From Winkia neuii (lineage in GTDB: Bacteria > Actinomycetota > Actinomycetes > Actinomycetales > Actinomycetaceae), in assembly GCF_029011175.1 (NCBI RefSeq), contig NZ_CP118946.1, positions 1,240,001 through 1,304,000 on the forward strand: a stretch of 64,000 bases of DNA. Direction: 5' to 3'. The first letter of the stretch is position 1. Every line of letters starts with the position of its first letter. This document shows, in pieces, positions 53,814-63,700 of this stretch. The position numbers and the translations under genes were made by a program. The notes under the pieces were generated by a model, which did not search any database, was not told the DNA's origin, and saw only the letters and a list, made by a program, of their open reading frames with translations.

Positions 53814-54427
53814 TATTTCTCCCTTACCCTCATAAGCCATTTTGAGATGATCTGCTGGCCTACTTCTCCGCTGCAGTGAGGCAGGAATTGCAGTCCAACT
53901 AGGGCCCCATTTTCTACCGCTGCAACCAGCTTTTCTTGGCCCGTCGTCATAGTGGTTAGGGGCGGTTTCAAAGGGCCAGGCCCCAGCAGCGTAGCCGGAT
54001 CAGTGTGAGCGGCATATGCGGACGGGAAACTAAGTGGCTCACCGTTTAGATCGCCAATCAAAGGACTCTTCGACGGTTCCACCCGAAGATGCTGCTCGCT
54101 AAAATTGCGCCTATTGACGTTGCCGGGCCACTGCGCCAGGCTGCCGCCCTCTAAGTCCTCAACGTTCTCGAACAAGAGGTGCATAGGGCTGCCCACAACC
54201 AAAACGTGCCTTCCGCCGGCTAACCGGCGGTCCAGCAAGTAGTCCAAGCGCGCGGAAGAAAAATAGTCTGCAAGAGCCTGGTGACTATCTTCTCCGGCGA
54301 TAACCAGCGCATCTGCCGCGAGCGCCTGACTGCCAGAAGGAGACAGATCTACTTGGCAACCTGCACTGGTTAATAAATCCTGCAGCCCTTTTGCTTCCTC
54401 GTGGAGCGGGAAGAAAGCAACGTTCAT
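53813..54427 (-). CDS. hisH: HisH-like protein without the glutaminase triad
   Basis: A 204-residue protein with the overall plan of HisH, the glutamine amidotransferase subunit of imidazole glycerol phosphate synthase. DRRLAGGRHVLV, LLFENVE, WPG and KLVAAVENGALVGLQF align with the family. The nucleophile motif GICxGMQ reads VVGSPMH, so the Cys is lost; the His-Pro-Glu motif FHPEKSG reads FLPHCSG, so the His and Glu are lost; the N-terminal YGSGN glutamine-site segment is FFPLHEE. The frame is intact. It is probably an inactive remnant kept in a translated unit with priA. Confidence 0.82.
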   Translation of the reverse strand: MNVAFFPLHEEAKGLQDLLTSAGCQVDLSPSGSQALAADALVIAGEDSHQALADYFSSARLDYLLDRRLAGGRHVLVVGSPMHLLFENVEDLEGGSLAQWPGNVNRRNFSEQHLRVEPSKSPLIGDLNGEPLSFPSAYAAHTDPATLLGPGPLKPPLTTMTTGQEKLVAAVENGALVGLQFLPHCSGEVGQQIISKWLMRVREK

Positions 54428-55011
54428 TCGCCTTTTTTCTTTCGCCTCATAGCTTTGCGCAACGCTTTTAGTCCTGCCATTCGGCCCATGCGGGAGGCAT
54501 CAATGTTTTCGTAGTCGGCGGGAGTAGATTTTCCTAGCAACAGATCCTCCACGCGCCCATCGGCAGTGGAGATTACTAGCCCTGCCGGTAGGTCTGCCCC
54601 TTCGGCCCCCTTCTGGTAGCGTCTTGCGATCACCTGCCCGGAGACACCGGGTTCGCCCTGGTCCCCGTTCCCTAACCAACTAACCAGGAGCACGACTCCA
54701 AGCGGGGAGGTCTGTGAAAGCAGCTTTGCCAGTTCATCTGCTTTCTTCGGCATTGGCCGATCCGCTCCCAAAAGCGCATTTAGGTCGTCCTCGGGATCGG
54801 GTTCCACCTCGAGCCAAACGGCAGCCCCCGTATCAGTCATCAGCACCTGTCCAGGTAGAGATGACATTGCGAGAACTGCGGCTACGGCCTCGACAGAAGC
54901 CAGCGGCGTCATTACTAAAGCCACAGAGCGGGCATGCGAATCGGCCTCACCCATCTGCCCGGTCAGCTCGCGCAGCGCCTCATCCCAGTCGTCACCAATT
55001 TCCTCGCTCAT
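54424..55011 (-). CDS. Conserved actinobacterial hypothetical protein
   Basis: A 195-residue soluble protein I do not recognise by motif. It has an acidic N-terminus (SEEIGDDWDEAL), a hydrophobic strand-helix core (SVALVMTPLASVEAVAAVLAM, VLLVSWLG) and a basic Lys/Arg-rich C-terminus (ALRKAMRRKKKGE). A gene of unknown function is often found beside hisH in actinobacteria, so it is likely a member of that group. It overlaps hisH by four bases (ATGA). Confidence 0.65.
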   Translation of the reverse strand: MSEEIGDDWDEALRELTGQMGEADSHARSVALVMTPLASVEAVAAVLAMSSLPGQVLMTDTGAAVWLEVEPDPEDDLNALLGADRPMPKKADELAKLLSQTSPLGVVLLVSWLGNGDQGEPGVSGQVIARRYQKGAEGADLPAGLVISTADGRVEDLLLGKSTPADYENIDASRMGRMAGLKALRKAMRRKKKGE

Positions 55012-55043
55012 GTCCCCTCCTGCCGGTAACCAATGTTCCTAGC

Positions 55044-56285
55044 CTAATCGTTTGCTGAGGCCAGCTCTTGCGCGACTGCCCTGGAGCGGTAACGCTCCGC
55101 CCCCAGCGAACCGGTTGCCATCTTGTTAATTATCATCGCGATGGCGCCGTCGCCGGTAACGTTGCAGGCAGTGCCGAAGGAGTCAATGGCTACATAGAGA
55201 GCTACCATCAGCCCGTACATCGGATCGGTAAATGCCAGCATGCCCTGCAGCACTCCTTGCGCTGCGGTAATTGCACCCCCCGGCACGCCCGGGGCAGCGA
55301 TCATGGTAATTCCGAGCATGGCAATGAATCCGGCATAGGTGCCGAAGGAAACGCTTACCCCGCTCATGTACAGGACAGCCATCGAGAAGGCCACGATCTT
55401 AACAGTCGAGCCAGCAAGATGAATGGTGGCGCACAACGGCACGGTAAAGGAAGCGACCTCGGTAGACACCCCGTTCTTTTCAGAACAGCGCAGCGTTACG
55501 GGAATGGTGGCTGCGGACGAAGCGGTGCCAAGCGCGGTCAGGTAGGCAGGCATCATGCGACCCAACGCCACCAATGGGTTGGTGCGGGCGATAACACCGG
55601 CGAGTAGGTACTGCAGGATCAGCATCACGAAAGTTAGCAGGATAGAAACAATTACGATCTTAACCATTGCCACAATTACGGAGGCAATTTCGCCGGACTT
55701 AGTTAGGTTCATGAAGATGCCGAAAATATGCAGAGGCAGTAGCGGCACGATTGTCTTCTTGATCGTGGCCAACATGATGTTGCGGAATTCGCGCATGCCC
55801 TCACGCATTATTCGAGAATCCACCGAAGCCACCCCAATGCCAAGCAGGAAGGCAAGCACGAGGGCGGTAAACACGTCGAAGACGGGAGGAATAGTGAAGT
55901 CGTCCCCCAGTAGTGAAGAAACGGCTCCCCCCGGTGCCCCAAGTTTCACCATCTTCTGCCCCGCCAGCAGACTGGGATATAGCGCCTTTGTCACAAAGTA
56001 GGTGGCAAAGCCCGCAAAGAGAGTTGACCCATAGGCAATCAAGGTGGTGATCAGTAGCCACTTCCCAGCGCTTGCCCCCAAATCCGCCAGCGCTGGCGCA
56101 ACGAGGCCGACAATGATCAGTGGAACCACAAATCCGAGGTACTGACCAAACACAGCATTGAAGGTAGCGAAAGGAACCACGAACCAGTTGGGTACGAACA
56201 GACCGAGTCCGATACCGGCTGCAATCGCGACCACCACCCAGAACAGCAGCGTACGGAAGACCTTTGGCATCTTGATATGAGCCAT
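55044..56285 (-). CDS. Dicarboxylate/amino acid:cation symporter (DAACS family)
   Basis: A 413-residue membrane transporter of the glutamate/aspartate/dicarboxylate:Na+/H+ family. The hairpin-1 motif SSAATIPVTLRCSEKNG and the hairpin-2 region APGVPGGA are diagnostic. The helix-7 motif is IHLAGST rather than NMDGT. SSAA and the length resemble the serine/threonine transporter SstT, but the substrate cannot be assigned. ATG 56285 with GGAGAG eight bases upstream is preferred over an upstream TTG. The gene is divergent from lipB. Confidence 0.88.
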   Translation of the reverse strand: MAHIKMPKVFRTLLFWVVVAIAAGIGLGLFVPNWFVVPFATFNAVFGQYLGFVVPLIIVGLVAPALADLGASAGKWLLITTLIAYGSTLFAGFATYFVTKALYPSLLAGQKMVKLGAPGGAVSSLLGDDFTIPPVFDVFTALVLAFLLGIGVASVDSRIMREGMREFRNIMLATIKKTIVPLLPLHIFGIFMNLTKSGEIASVIVAMVKIVIVSILLTFVMLILQYLLAGVIARTNPLVALGRMMPAYLTALGTASSAATIPVTLRCSEKNGVSTEVASFTVPLCATIHLAGSTVKIVAFSMAVLYMSGVSVSFGTYAGFIAMLGITMIAAPGVPGGAITAAQGVLQGMLAFTDPMYGLMVALYVAIDSFGTACNVTGDGAIAMIINKMATGSLGAERYRSRAVAQELASAND

Positions 56286-56453
56286 GAATTTATCTCTCCA
56301 TATAGACAAAGGGGCAAATTACACTGTAAATTCCACGTTCGCGGTTATCGCCCTCAACCATCATATGAAACTTTTCCTCTCAGATAGCGTGCATGATATG
56401 GCCCACTTCTCCCCCGCATGCCCCAGCGGTAGCCGACCGGTAACATTAACCGC

Positions 56454-57101
56454 GTGCGAATCGTAAATCTTCTAGACCGCGGACCAATCGACTACTTGGA
56501 AGGGGATCGCACGCAGCGGCAAATCCACGCCGAGGTGGCAGCCGGGCGCAGCGAAGACACCCTGATCCTGCAAGAGTTTAAGCCGACCTGGACTGCTGGA
56601 CGGCGAACCAAGCCCCAAGACATTCCGGATACCACTATCCCGGTAATCGAAATGGATCGCGGCGGCTCTGTCACCTGGCACGGACCGGGGCAACTAGTGT
56701 GCTATCCCGTAGTCAAACTCGCCGAGCCTATAGATGTGGTCAAGTTTGTCCGCAACATCGAAACTGGCGTACGCCGTTGCATAGAAGATAACTGGCATAT
56801 AAAAACGGACATTGTAAAAGGGCGCTCCGGGGTGTGGATTCTGCGGCCAGGCATGCAAGATCGAAAAATCTGCGCCATCGGCGTCAAGACTGCACTTGGC
56901 ACCACGATGCACGGCCTCGCCCTGAACTCCTACCCGGACATCGAATCCGGCTTCGGCAAGATTATTCCCTGCGGCCTAGCGGACGCCGGGGTCACTTCTC
57001 TTGAAGTCGAAGGAGCGCATGTATCCTTGCCAGACGTCGCCAAGGCCCTCGTGCCCGCCCTGGAAGAGGCACTCCAAGAAAACCGACAGGCAGGAAACTA
57101 A
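56454..57101 (+). CDS. lipB: Octanoyl-ACP:protein octanoyltransferase
   Basis: A 215-residue enzyme that transfers octanoate from ACP to lipoyl domains. The signature DRGGSVTWHGPGQLVCYP, the catalytic Lys in DRKICAIGVK and the catalytic Cys in IIPCGLAD are all present. Start GTG 56454 has no ribosome site, but TAACAT lies seven bases upstream, fitting a leaderless transcript. lipA follows five bases later, so the lipoate pathway is one unit. Confidence 0.96.
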   Translation: MRIVNLLDRGPIDYLEGDRTQRQIHAEVAAGRSEDTLILQEFKPTWTAGRRTKPQDIPDTTIPVIEMDRGGSVTWHGPGQLVCYPVVKLAEPIDVVKFVRNIETGVRRCIEDNWHIKTDIVKGRSGVWILRPGMQDRKICAIGVKTALGTTMHGLALNSYPDIESGFGKIIPCGLADAGVTSLEVEGAHVSLPDVAKALVPALEEALQENRQAGN

Positions 57102-57106
57102 ACTAG

Positions 57107-58135
57107 ATGTCTACCGTTCCAGATCCTGAAGGCCGCAAGCTCCTTCGCATCGAGGTTAAGAACTCGCAAACCCCTATCGAGAAGAAGCCAGCTTGGATTA
57201 AGACCAAGGCGGTTAGCGGCAAGCGCTACATGGAAATGCGCCAGCGCGTCCGAGACGCGGGCTCCCACACGGTATGTGCAGAAGCCGGTTGCCCCAATAT
57301 CTTCGAATGTTGGGAAGACCGCGAGGCAACGTTCCTAATCGGCGGCGCCCTATGCACCCGCCGCTGCGACTTCTGCGATATTGCCACCGGCAAGCCCACA
57401 GAATACGACAAAGACGAACCTCGCCGCGTCGCCTCTGAAATCGCTGCCCTACAGCTCAACTACGCCACTGTTACCGGGGTCTCCCGTGACGATCTAGAGG
57501 ACGGTGCCTCCTGGCTGTACGCCGAGACCTGCCGGCAGATCCACCAGCAATCGCCCAGCACAGGGGTGGAGCTGCTGGTAGACGATTTCCGGGGCAAAGA
57601 TGCTGCCCTCGACGAAGTGTTCTCTTCCAAGCCGGAAGTATTTGGACATAACCTCGAGACGGTGCCGCGCATCTTCAGGAAGATCCGCCCAGCATTTAGG
57701 TACGAACGGTCCCTAGAGGTGCTGCGCAAAGCCCACGACGCCGGACTGATCACCAAGTCCAACTTCATCCTGGGAATGGGCGAAACTACTGCCGAAATTG
57801 TGGAGGCGATGAAGGACATGCGCTCCGCGGAGGTAGACCTGCTGACCATTACCCAGTATCTGCGTCCCTCGCCCCTCCACCACCCCATCGACAGATGGGT
57901 AAAGCCAAAGGAATTCGTAGAACTCTCTAAGATCGCCTACGATCTGGGCTTTAAAGGGGTAATGTCCGGGCCGATGGTGCGCTCGTCCTACCGTGCTGGA
58001 CGCCTGTGGGCCAAAGCGATGCGCGCCAACGGTAGCCCGCTCACGCCCGAACAGGAACGGCTGTACTTTGAGGGCACTACCCGCCAGGAAGCCTCAACGC
58101 TCCTGGCGGACAACCCCGCCCTCGCTAACGCTTAG
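57107..58135 (+). CDS. lipA: Lipoyl synthase
   Basis: A 342-residue radical-SAM enzyme that inserts two sulfurs into octanoyl chains. The radical-SAM cluster CTRRCDFC and the second, auxiliary cluster Cys set [12 protein letters not shown] are intact, as is the C-terminal RSSYRAG Ser ligand. It follows lipB. The stop codon shares bases with the stop of the convergent acyl-CoA ligase gene (TTAG at 58132-58135). Confidence 0.97.
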   Translation: MSTVPDPEGRKLLRIEVKNSQTPIEKKPAWIKTKAVSGKRYMEMRQRVRDAGSHTVCAEAGCPNIFECWEDREATFLIGGALCTRRCDFCDIATGKPTEYDKDEPRRVASEIAALQLNYATVTGVSRDDLEDGASWLYAETCRQIHQQSPSTGVELLVDDFRGKDAALDEVFSSKPEVFGHNLETVPRIFRKIRPAFRYERSLEVLRKAHDAGLITKSNFILGMGETTAEIVEAMKDMRSAEVDLLTITQYLRPSPLHHPIDRWVKPKEFVELSKIAYDLGFKGVMSGPMVRSSYRAGRLWAKAMRANGSPLTPEQERLYFEGTTRQEASTLLADNPALANA

Positions 58136-59607
58136 ACCAGTTTCGCAGCGGCCCTGCGGTCATGCTTGCCCGTGGGGCCGAGCGGAATCTGATCTACCAG
58201 TACCAGCTTTCGCGGCAGTTTAAACCGGGCAATATATTTCTCTGCCCAGTTTCTGACCTGTTCTAACGAGGGCGGATTCTGCCCCGGGACAGCGACCACG
58301 GCTATGGTCTCTCCCCACTTCGGGTCCGCAGCTCCGACCGTGCACCAATCTTTTAGTCCGGCAATGCCCGCGAGCGCCCGGTCTACTTCGGCGGGGTGAA
58401 TGTTCTCTCCTCCCGAAATTACGATCTCTTTGGAACGGCCGACAATAGTGAGTAGGCCCTCTTCGTCCCAATGGCCTACATCGCCGGTAGCCAAGGGGGC
58501 TTCTTCAAGCACTATCTGCCCCTGCCGTAGCCATCTACTTACCACGTTGGGCCCGCTGATTGTCAGCTCCCCATCTACCCCGGGTTCGGTTACGGGCTCG
58601 CCGGAATCGTCGCACACTTCCACCCGCGTGTAGGGGAATGCGCGCCCGGCCGCAATGGGATGGTCGGCAAGAAGCCGCTGGGGCAAACAGGTACAGGTGG
58701 CCGCCGCCTCGGTCATTCCCCACACGTGGATCGGGGTAAGCCCAACGCTAATCATCTGGAGCGCCAGATCCCTGTCCAACGGCGATCCTCCCACGAGCGG
58801 AATTCTAAAGTCAGGCAGGTCTTTTGCGGTGAAATCCGGCTGAGAACACAGCGCCTTGAACATTGTCGGGACAGCGAACATAGTATTCACATGCCACTTC
58901 TTCAACGTTTGCACTAATTCGGCGGGGCGGAATGCTGGCACGATCACTACTGTGCCGCCGCTACAGAACAGATCAGTAGACAGCCCGTTGAAGCCACCAA
59001 TGTGGGACAGCGGCACAGCTACCGCCAACGTGTCGCGTCGATCGTAGCCAAAACCTTCCCTAAGGTTCCGCCACCCCCACCAGAGATTGGCATGAGTCAG
59101 CACTGGCCCCTTAGGTTCACCGGTCGTACCGGAAGTAAAAATGATAGCGGCAGGCGTATCCTCCGTGCACTCGACCGGCTGTGCCGTAATAGGGGAAAAC
59201 CCGCCCAACCAATGCAGCCAATCCTGGCGAATAGGCACGACCTTTGCCTCCCACGAGTCACAATCAGCCCGATCCGTGAACACGAGCTTCGGCCGGGCCC
59301 TCCGCAGCAAATCCGTTACCTCGGCTCCAGAGAGGCGAACATTGATCGGATTTACAATTGCTCCTAACCAAGCGCATGCCGCATAAGTAAGCAGATGCAA
59401 CGGGTGATTGGCACAAACTAACGAAACCACGTCGCCAGCGTGCACGCCCTCACCGTCTAGAAAATTCGCCAAGCGAGACACTACCTCTAGGCTCTCTTCG
59501 GCGGTCAGCTGGCCTCCAGGAAAAACAAGGTTTACCTTGTCGGGTTCGCGAAATACTGCCCGCTTCAGATGGGAAACCGGAGAAAAATCTACATTTGAAA
59601 AAGACAT
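58132..59607 (-). CDS. Acyl-CoA/o-succinylbenzoate-type AMP-binding ligase
   Basis: A 491-residue ANL-superfamily enzyme that activates a carboxylate as an adenylate and then a CoA thioester. Motifs are [20 protein letters not shown] (P-loop), [32 protein letters not shown] and the C-terminal catalytic Lys in [10 protein letters not shown]. It could be a fatty-acid, short aromatic or MenE-type ligase; no other menaquinone gene is nearby. ATG 59607 with AAAGGTG upstream is chosen; the frame is open 33 codons earlier, through a terminator hairpin. Confidence 0.88.
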   Translation of the reverse strand: MSFSNVDFSPVSHLKRAVFREPDKVNLVFPGGQLTAEESLEVVSRLANFLDGEGVHAGDVVSLVCANHPLHLLTYAACAWLGAIVNPINVRLSGAEVTDLLRRARPKLVFTDRADCDSWEAKVVPIRQDWLHWLGGFSPITAQPVECTEDTPAAIIFTSGTTGEPKGPVLTHANLWWGWRNLREGFGYDRRDTLAVAVPLSHIGGFNGLSTDLFCSGGTVVIVPAFRPAELVQTLKKWHVNTMFAVPTMFKALCSQPDFTAKDLPDFRIPLVGGSPLDRDLALQMISVGLTPIHVWGMTEAAATCTCLPQRLLADHPIAAGRAFPYTRVEVCDDSGEPVTEPGVDGELTISGPNVVSRWLRQGQIVLEEAPLATGDVGHWDEEGLLTIVGRSKEIVISGGENIHPAEVDRALAGIAGLKDWCTVGAADPKWGETIAVVAVPGQNPPSLEQVRNWAEKYIARFKLPRKLVLVDQIPLGPTGKHDRRAAAKLV

Positions 59608-59629
59608 GCGCGCACCTTTCAGCCAATAC

Positions 59630-59651
59630 AAAACCCGCCCCTTAGGGCGGG
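59630..59651 (-). terminator. Terminator after the small membrane gene
   Basis: Stem CCCGCCC/GGGCGGG (arms 59634-59640 and 59645-59651) with four-base loop, then TTTTGT on the minus strand, ten bases past the membrane protein stop and upstream of the acyl-CoA ligase. Confidence 0.85.
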
Positions 59652-59659
59652 AACACCAG

Positions 59660-60070
59660 CTACCTAGCCAGTGACGGGAAACGAATTTTACGAATACCCC
59701 TGGCAATGCCGAAAGTAACTAGTACAGAAACGGCCCACATGCACCACAGGATAGAAACAGCCATAGTCAGTTTCGTAAGCGCAGAAAGAATCAGCGATAA
59801 CGCCACAAACCAAATCAGCAACACCAAAATGTACAGACTCAGCGGCCCCTGCAGCCCTCTTCGCGCTGCAAGCACCCCCAAGATAGCCAGCCCCACGGCA
59901 AGTGCGATGAGCCCGACAATGCGCATGCCAAGGTGTGAATCAGCGACGTTAAACAGTGCAACCGAACCCAATCCGAATGACACCAACATGTCAGCAGTTA
60001 GGATTCGCCTAGCAAAAGAGCGATTTCGCCTACGAATACCGGCCCTTTTAGAACTTGTCTTACTGTCCAC
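59660..60070 (-). CDS. Four-helix membrane protein of unknown function
   Basis: A 136-residue protein I do not recognise. A basic N-terminus (KRAGIRRRNRSFARR) is followed by four hydrophobic helices with short loops and a basic C-terminus (RGIRKIRFPSLAR), suggesting both ends are in the cytoplasm. GTG 60070 has GAGGAGG four bases upstream. It is divergent from the S4-domain gene and has its own terminator. Confidence 0.7.
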   Translation of the reverse strand: MDSKTSSKRAGIRRRNRSFARRILTADMLVSFGLGSVALFNVADSHLGMRIVGLIALAVGLAILGVLAARRGLQGPLSLYILVLLIWFVALSLILSALTKLTMAVSILWCMWAVSVLVTFGIARGIRKIRFPSLAR

Positions 60071-60119
60071 GCTGCCTCCTCACCCCGACAGTTTATCCCG
60101 ATGCCGGTAGACTTTGCCC

Positions 60120-60347
60120 ATGGACACAATCGAGGTAAAAGGTTCGATACGCCTAGGACAATTTCTGAAACTCGCCGGAGTGGTAGAAGACGGAGCTACC
60201 GCCCGACTCGCAATCCAAAGCGGCGACGTTGAAGTAAACGGAACTACAGAAACAAGACGTGGATCCCACTTGAGCGACGGGGACATAGTGACGGTGCACT
60301 ACCCCGACGGAGAAACCGGCGACATCGCAGTTAAGGTTATTGCCTAG
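60120..60347 (+). CDS. S4-domain RNA-binding protein
   Basis: A 75-residue protein consisting of one S4 RNA-binding domain, similar to the YbcJ/YaaA type. LGQFLKLAGVVEDGATARLAIQSGDVEVNG is characteristic in its alternation of helix and turn. The RNA target is unknown. No ribosome site is seen, but TAGACT lies six bases before ATG 60120, suggesting a leaderless mRNA. It converges on the Fur gene, whose end it overlaps by 11 bases. Confidence 0.85.
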   Translation: MDTIEVKGSIRLGQFLKLAGVVEDGATARLAIQSGDVEVNGTTETRRGSHLSDGDIVTVHYPDGETGDIAVKVIA

Positions 60348-60753
60348 CCTGACACTGCGGGCACACGCCCCAATAAATTACCTCGGCTTTTTCCACTTTG
60401 AACCCCATGTCATCCTTTGCTTGCAAACATGGGGCATGCCCAGTAGCGCAAGGGATATCGACCATTTTGTCGCACACTCTGCACACCATGTGGTGGTGGT
60501 TATCGCCCAGATCAATCTCGTATCTAGCCCGCACCCCGGCAGGCTCTACCCGATTCAAAATGCCTCGCTGGGTGAGCACGTTCAACGTGTCATAGACGGT
60601 CTGCCCCGACACTGATCCGAGTTCGTCCTCGACAATTTCCCGAACCTGATCAGCATTTGCGTGAGGAGACTTAGCCAGAGCCCGAAGCACAGCAAGGCGC
60701 GTTCCAGTAACGCGCAAACCCGCCCTCCTAAGCAGGCCGCTATGCGAGCTCAT
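60337..60753 (-). CDS. Fur-family metal-responsive repressor
   Basis: A 138-residue regulator. An N-terminal winged helix (GLRVTGTRLAVLRAL, SGQTVYDTLNVLTQRGI) is followed by the metal-sensing domain with NHHHMVCRVCDKM, His/Cys ligands, and the structural zinc pair CxxC near the end (VCPQCQ). Resembles actinobacterial FurA-type repressors, which control iron or peroxide genes; no katG lies next to it here. It has a GGGGGAG ribosome site. It follows dnaE in reverse order, 9 bases apart. Confidence 0.92.
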   Translation of the reverse strand: MSSHSGLLRRAGLRVTGTRLAVLRALAKSPHANADQVREIVEDELGSVSGQTVYDTLNVLTQRGILNRVEPAGVRARYEIDLGDNHHHMVCRVCDKMVDIPCATGHAPCLQAKDDMGFKVEKAEVIYWGVCPQCQARQ

Positions 60754-60762
60754 GAGCTCCCC

Positions 60763-63700
60763 CTATTCCGCTAGACAATTAGGTCCAAGCAGCTCCTTCA
60801 GTTCGGCGAACAAGGATGCCTCTGGTTTTACCTTAAGAGAGGCGTCACATTCAGCAACCACTGTCCGCCCAGCACCAGACAACCTTAGATTCACCGGCGC
60901 AGGCCCAGGATGGGCCTGGAAAATCTGCTTTAAGGACTCTAACAGAGGCCTCGTGCAATTATTCATGTGCATGGCTAAGGTCACTGGTTCATCACCGGTA
61001 CGAGTGAGCTCCAGAATCTTCATGGACTCAGCGTTCAGCTCCACCCCACCCTCGCGTCGAGAAAGGCGGCCCGTAACAGACACGATCTGGTCAGGCTGTA
61101 ACCGTTCCGAAACTGTCTGATAGGTGGACGGGAAGAACTGCGATTCAATGGATCCAGACAAGTCCTCGATAGTAACGATCGCCCACAGGTTACCGGTCTT
61201 GGTAGTACGCCGCTGCACGTTAGTAATTAGCCCAGCAATCGTTACCCTAGAGCGATCCGGGCGCGATTCGTCCTCTTTAATATCGCTAATGGAAGCATCA
61301 GAGTTCTGCGACAGGCCCATCTCTTGGCCGGCAAGCGGGTGATCCGAGACGTACAGTCCGAGCATCTCGCGTTCGAAGCCCAACTTTTCCTTTCTGTCCC
61401 ATTCGGGCAGGTCCGGGATCTCCACGCGGAAACCGCCGCCGACCTCCTCGGCTTCCTCCCCCAAACCGGCAAACAGATCAAACTGCCCGGCTGCCTCGTT
61501 GCGCTTAATGCCAATGATGGATTCGACGGCCTCTTCATGCTTCAGCTCCAAGGAACGCCTAGTGGCGCCCAAAGAGTCGAAGGCGCCACCCTTGATCAGA
61601 GACTCGATGGTGCGCTTGTTGCAAACGGTCTGAGGAACCTTCTTTAGGAAATCGTTGAAGGACTCAAACCTACCTTGCTCGGTGCGTGCCTGCTCAATGC
61701 CCTCTACCACCGGCAAACCAACGTTCCTCACAGAAGCCAGTCCGAAGCGGATCTTCTCTCCTACAGGGGTGAAGTTAGCCGAAGACTCGTTCACGTCAGG
61801 GACCAGCACCTCAATGCCGAGGTGGCGACATTCACCCAAATAGATCGGCAGCTTATCCTTATTCGCGCCAGCCGAGGTTAGCAAAGCCGCCATATATTCA
61901 ACTGGATAGTTCGCCTTCAAGTAGGCCGTCCAATACGACACCAAACCGTAGGCAGCCGAGTGCGACTTGTTGAACGCGTACGACGCAAAGGGAACCAGGA
62001 TTTCCCACAACGTAGTAATCGAGTCATCTGAATAGCCATTGTTCAGCATGCCTGCCCGGAAGCCCTCAAACTGCTGGGCTAGCACGTCAGCTTTCTTCTT
62101 ACCCATTGCCTTACGCAAAATATCTGCCTGCCCCAGAGTGAAGCCCGCCAGCTTCTGGGCGATCTTCATAACCTGCTCCTGGTACACGATCAGGCCATGG
62201 GTCTCAGACAGGATGTCCTCTAGAGGCTCAGCCAATTCAGGGTGAATTGGCTCAATCCGCTGCTGCCCATTCTTGCGCAGGGCATAGTTAGTATGCGAGC
62301 CCGCCCCCATTGGGCCCGGGCGGTAAAGCGCACCCACTGCCGAGATGTCAGCGAAAGAGGTTGGCTTCATCAGACGGAGCAGATTACGCATGCCGCCGCC
62401 ATCAAGCTGGAATACGCCTAAGGTTTCGCCACGTCCCAACAGTGCGTACGTTGCTGGGTCCTCCAGCGAAACGTTTTCGAGGTCGAGCTCTTCCTTGCCG
62501 TTCAGCTTTATGTTCTCGAGACAGTCAGAGATGATGGTAAGGTTCTTGAGTCCCAAGAAGTCCATCTTCAGCAATCCCAGATGCTCGCAAGTCGGATAAT
62601 CAAATTGGGTAATGATCGCCCCGTCAGCTAAGCGTTTCATCATGGGAATGATGTCGGTGAGCGTATGCGAAGACATGATCACTGCACAGGCGTGCACACC
62701 CCACTGGCGGGTCAGCCCCTCAATGCCGAGTGCCATATCCACAACTTCCTGATAACCCCAGTATTCTGCTCCCCCGGGCTTATCGGCAGCCACCATGTCG
62801 CGGAAAGACTTAGCTTCGCCATACCGCTTATCGGCCGGATCAAAAATGCCGTGCACCGAAATGTCCTTGCCCATGATCGTGGGCGGCAATTCCTTAGTGA
62901 GCTTTTCCCCTACCACGAAAGGTTTGCCAAGGATACGGGCAGAGTCCTTTAGTGCCTGCTTCGTTTTGATCGTGCCATAGGTGATCACCTGGGACACTTT
63001 GTCTTTGCCATATTTATCTTCTACGTATTTGATAACTTCGCCGCGCCTCTTATCGTCGAAGTCGACGTCAATATCAGGCATAGAGACGCGCTCAGGGTTC
63101 AAGAAACGTTCGAACATCAGCCCGTGTTCTAGCGGATTGAGCTCCGTGATGCCCATACAGTAGGCGACGATGGAGCCTGCGCCAGAACCACGTCCGGGTC
63201 CGACTCGAATACCGTGGTCTTTAGCCCAGTTGATGTAGTCGGCAACAACCAGGAAGTAGCCCGGAAATCCCATGGAGGTAATGACCGAGATCTCGTAGTC
63301 GATCTGCTTCTGCTCGGCTTCAGGCACTCCGCCTGGGAAGCGCTTATCTGCCCCTCGGGCGACCTCCTTTACGAACCAGGATTCCAAGGTTTCGCCCTCG
63401 GGCACGGGGAACGTCGGCATGAAGTTAGCACCTTCATCGACCGTCTTGAAGTGCACGTCGCACATCTCGGCAATAAGTAAAGTATTGTCGCACGCTTCCG
63501 GCAGTTCCCTAAAGATCTCCCGCATCTCCGAAGCAGGTCTCAGATAGTAGTCAGAGCCATCAAATTTGAAACGACCCGGATCGTCTAGCCGCTTACCCGA
63601 GTTGATGCACAGCAGCGCGTCCTGATAGTCGCGGTCTTCCTTACGAACGTAGTGGGAGTCGTTGGTCGCCACCAAGGGAGCATCGATAGTCTTAGCGAGC

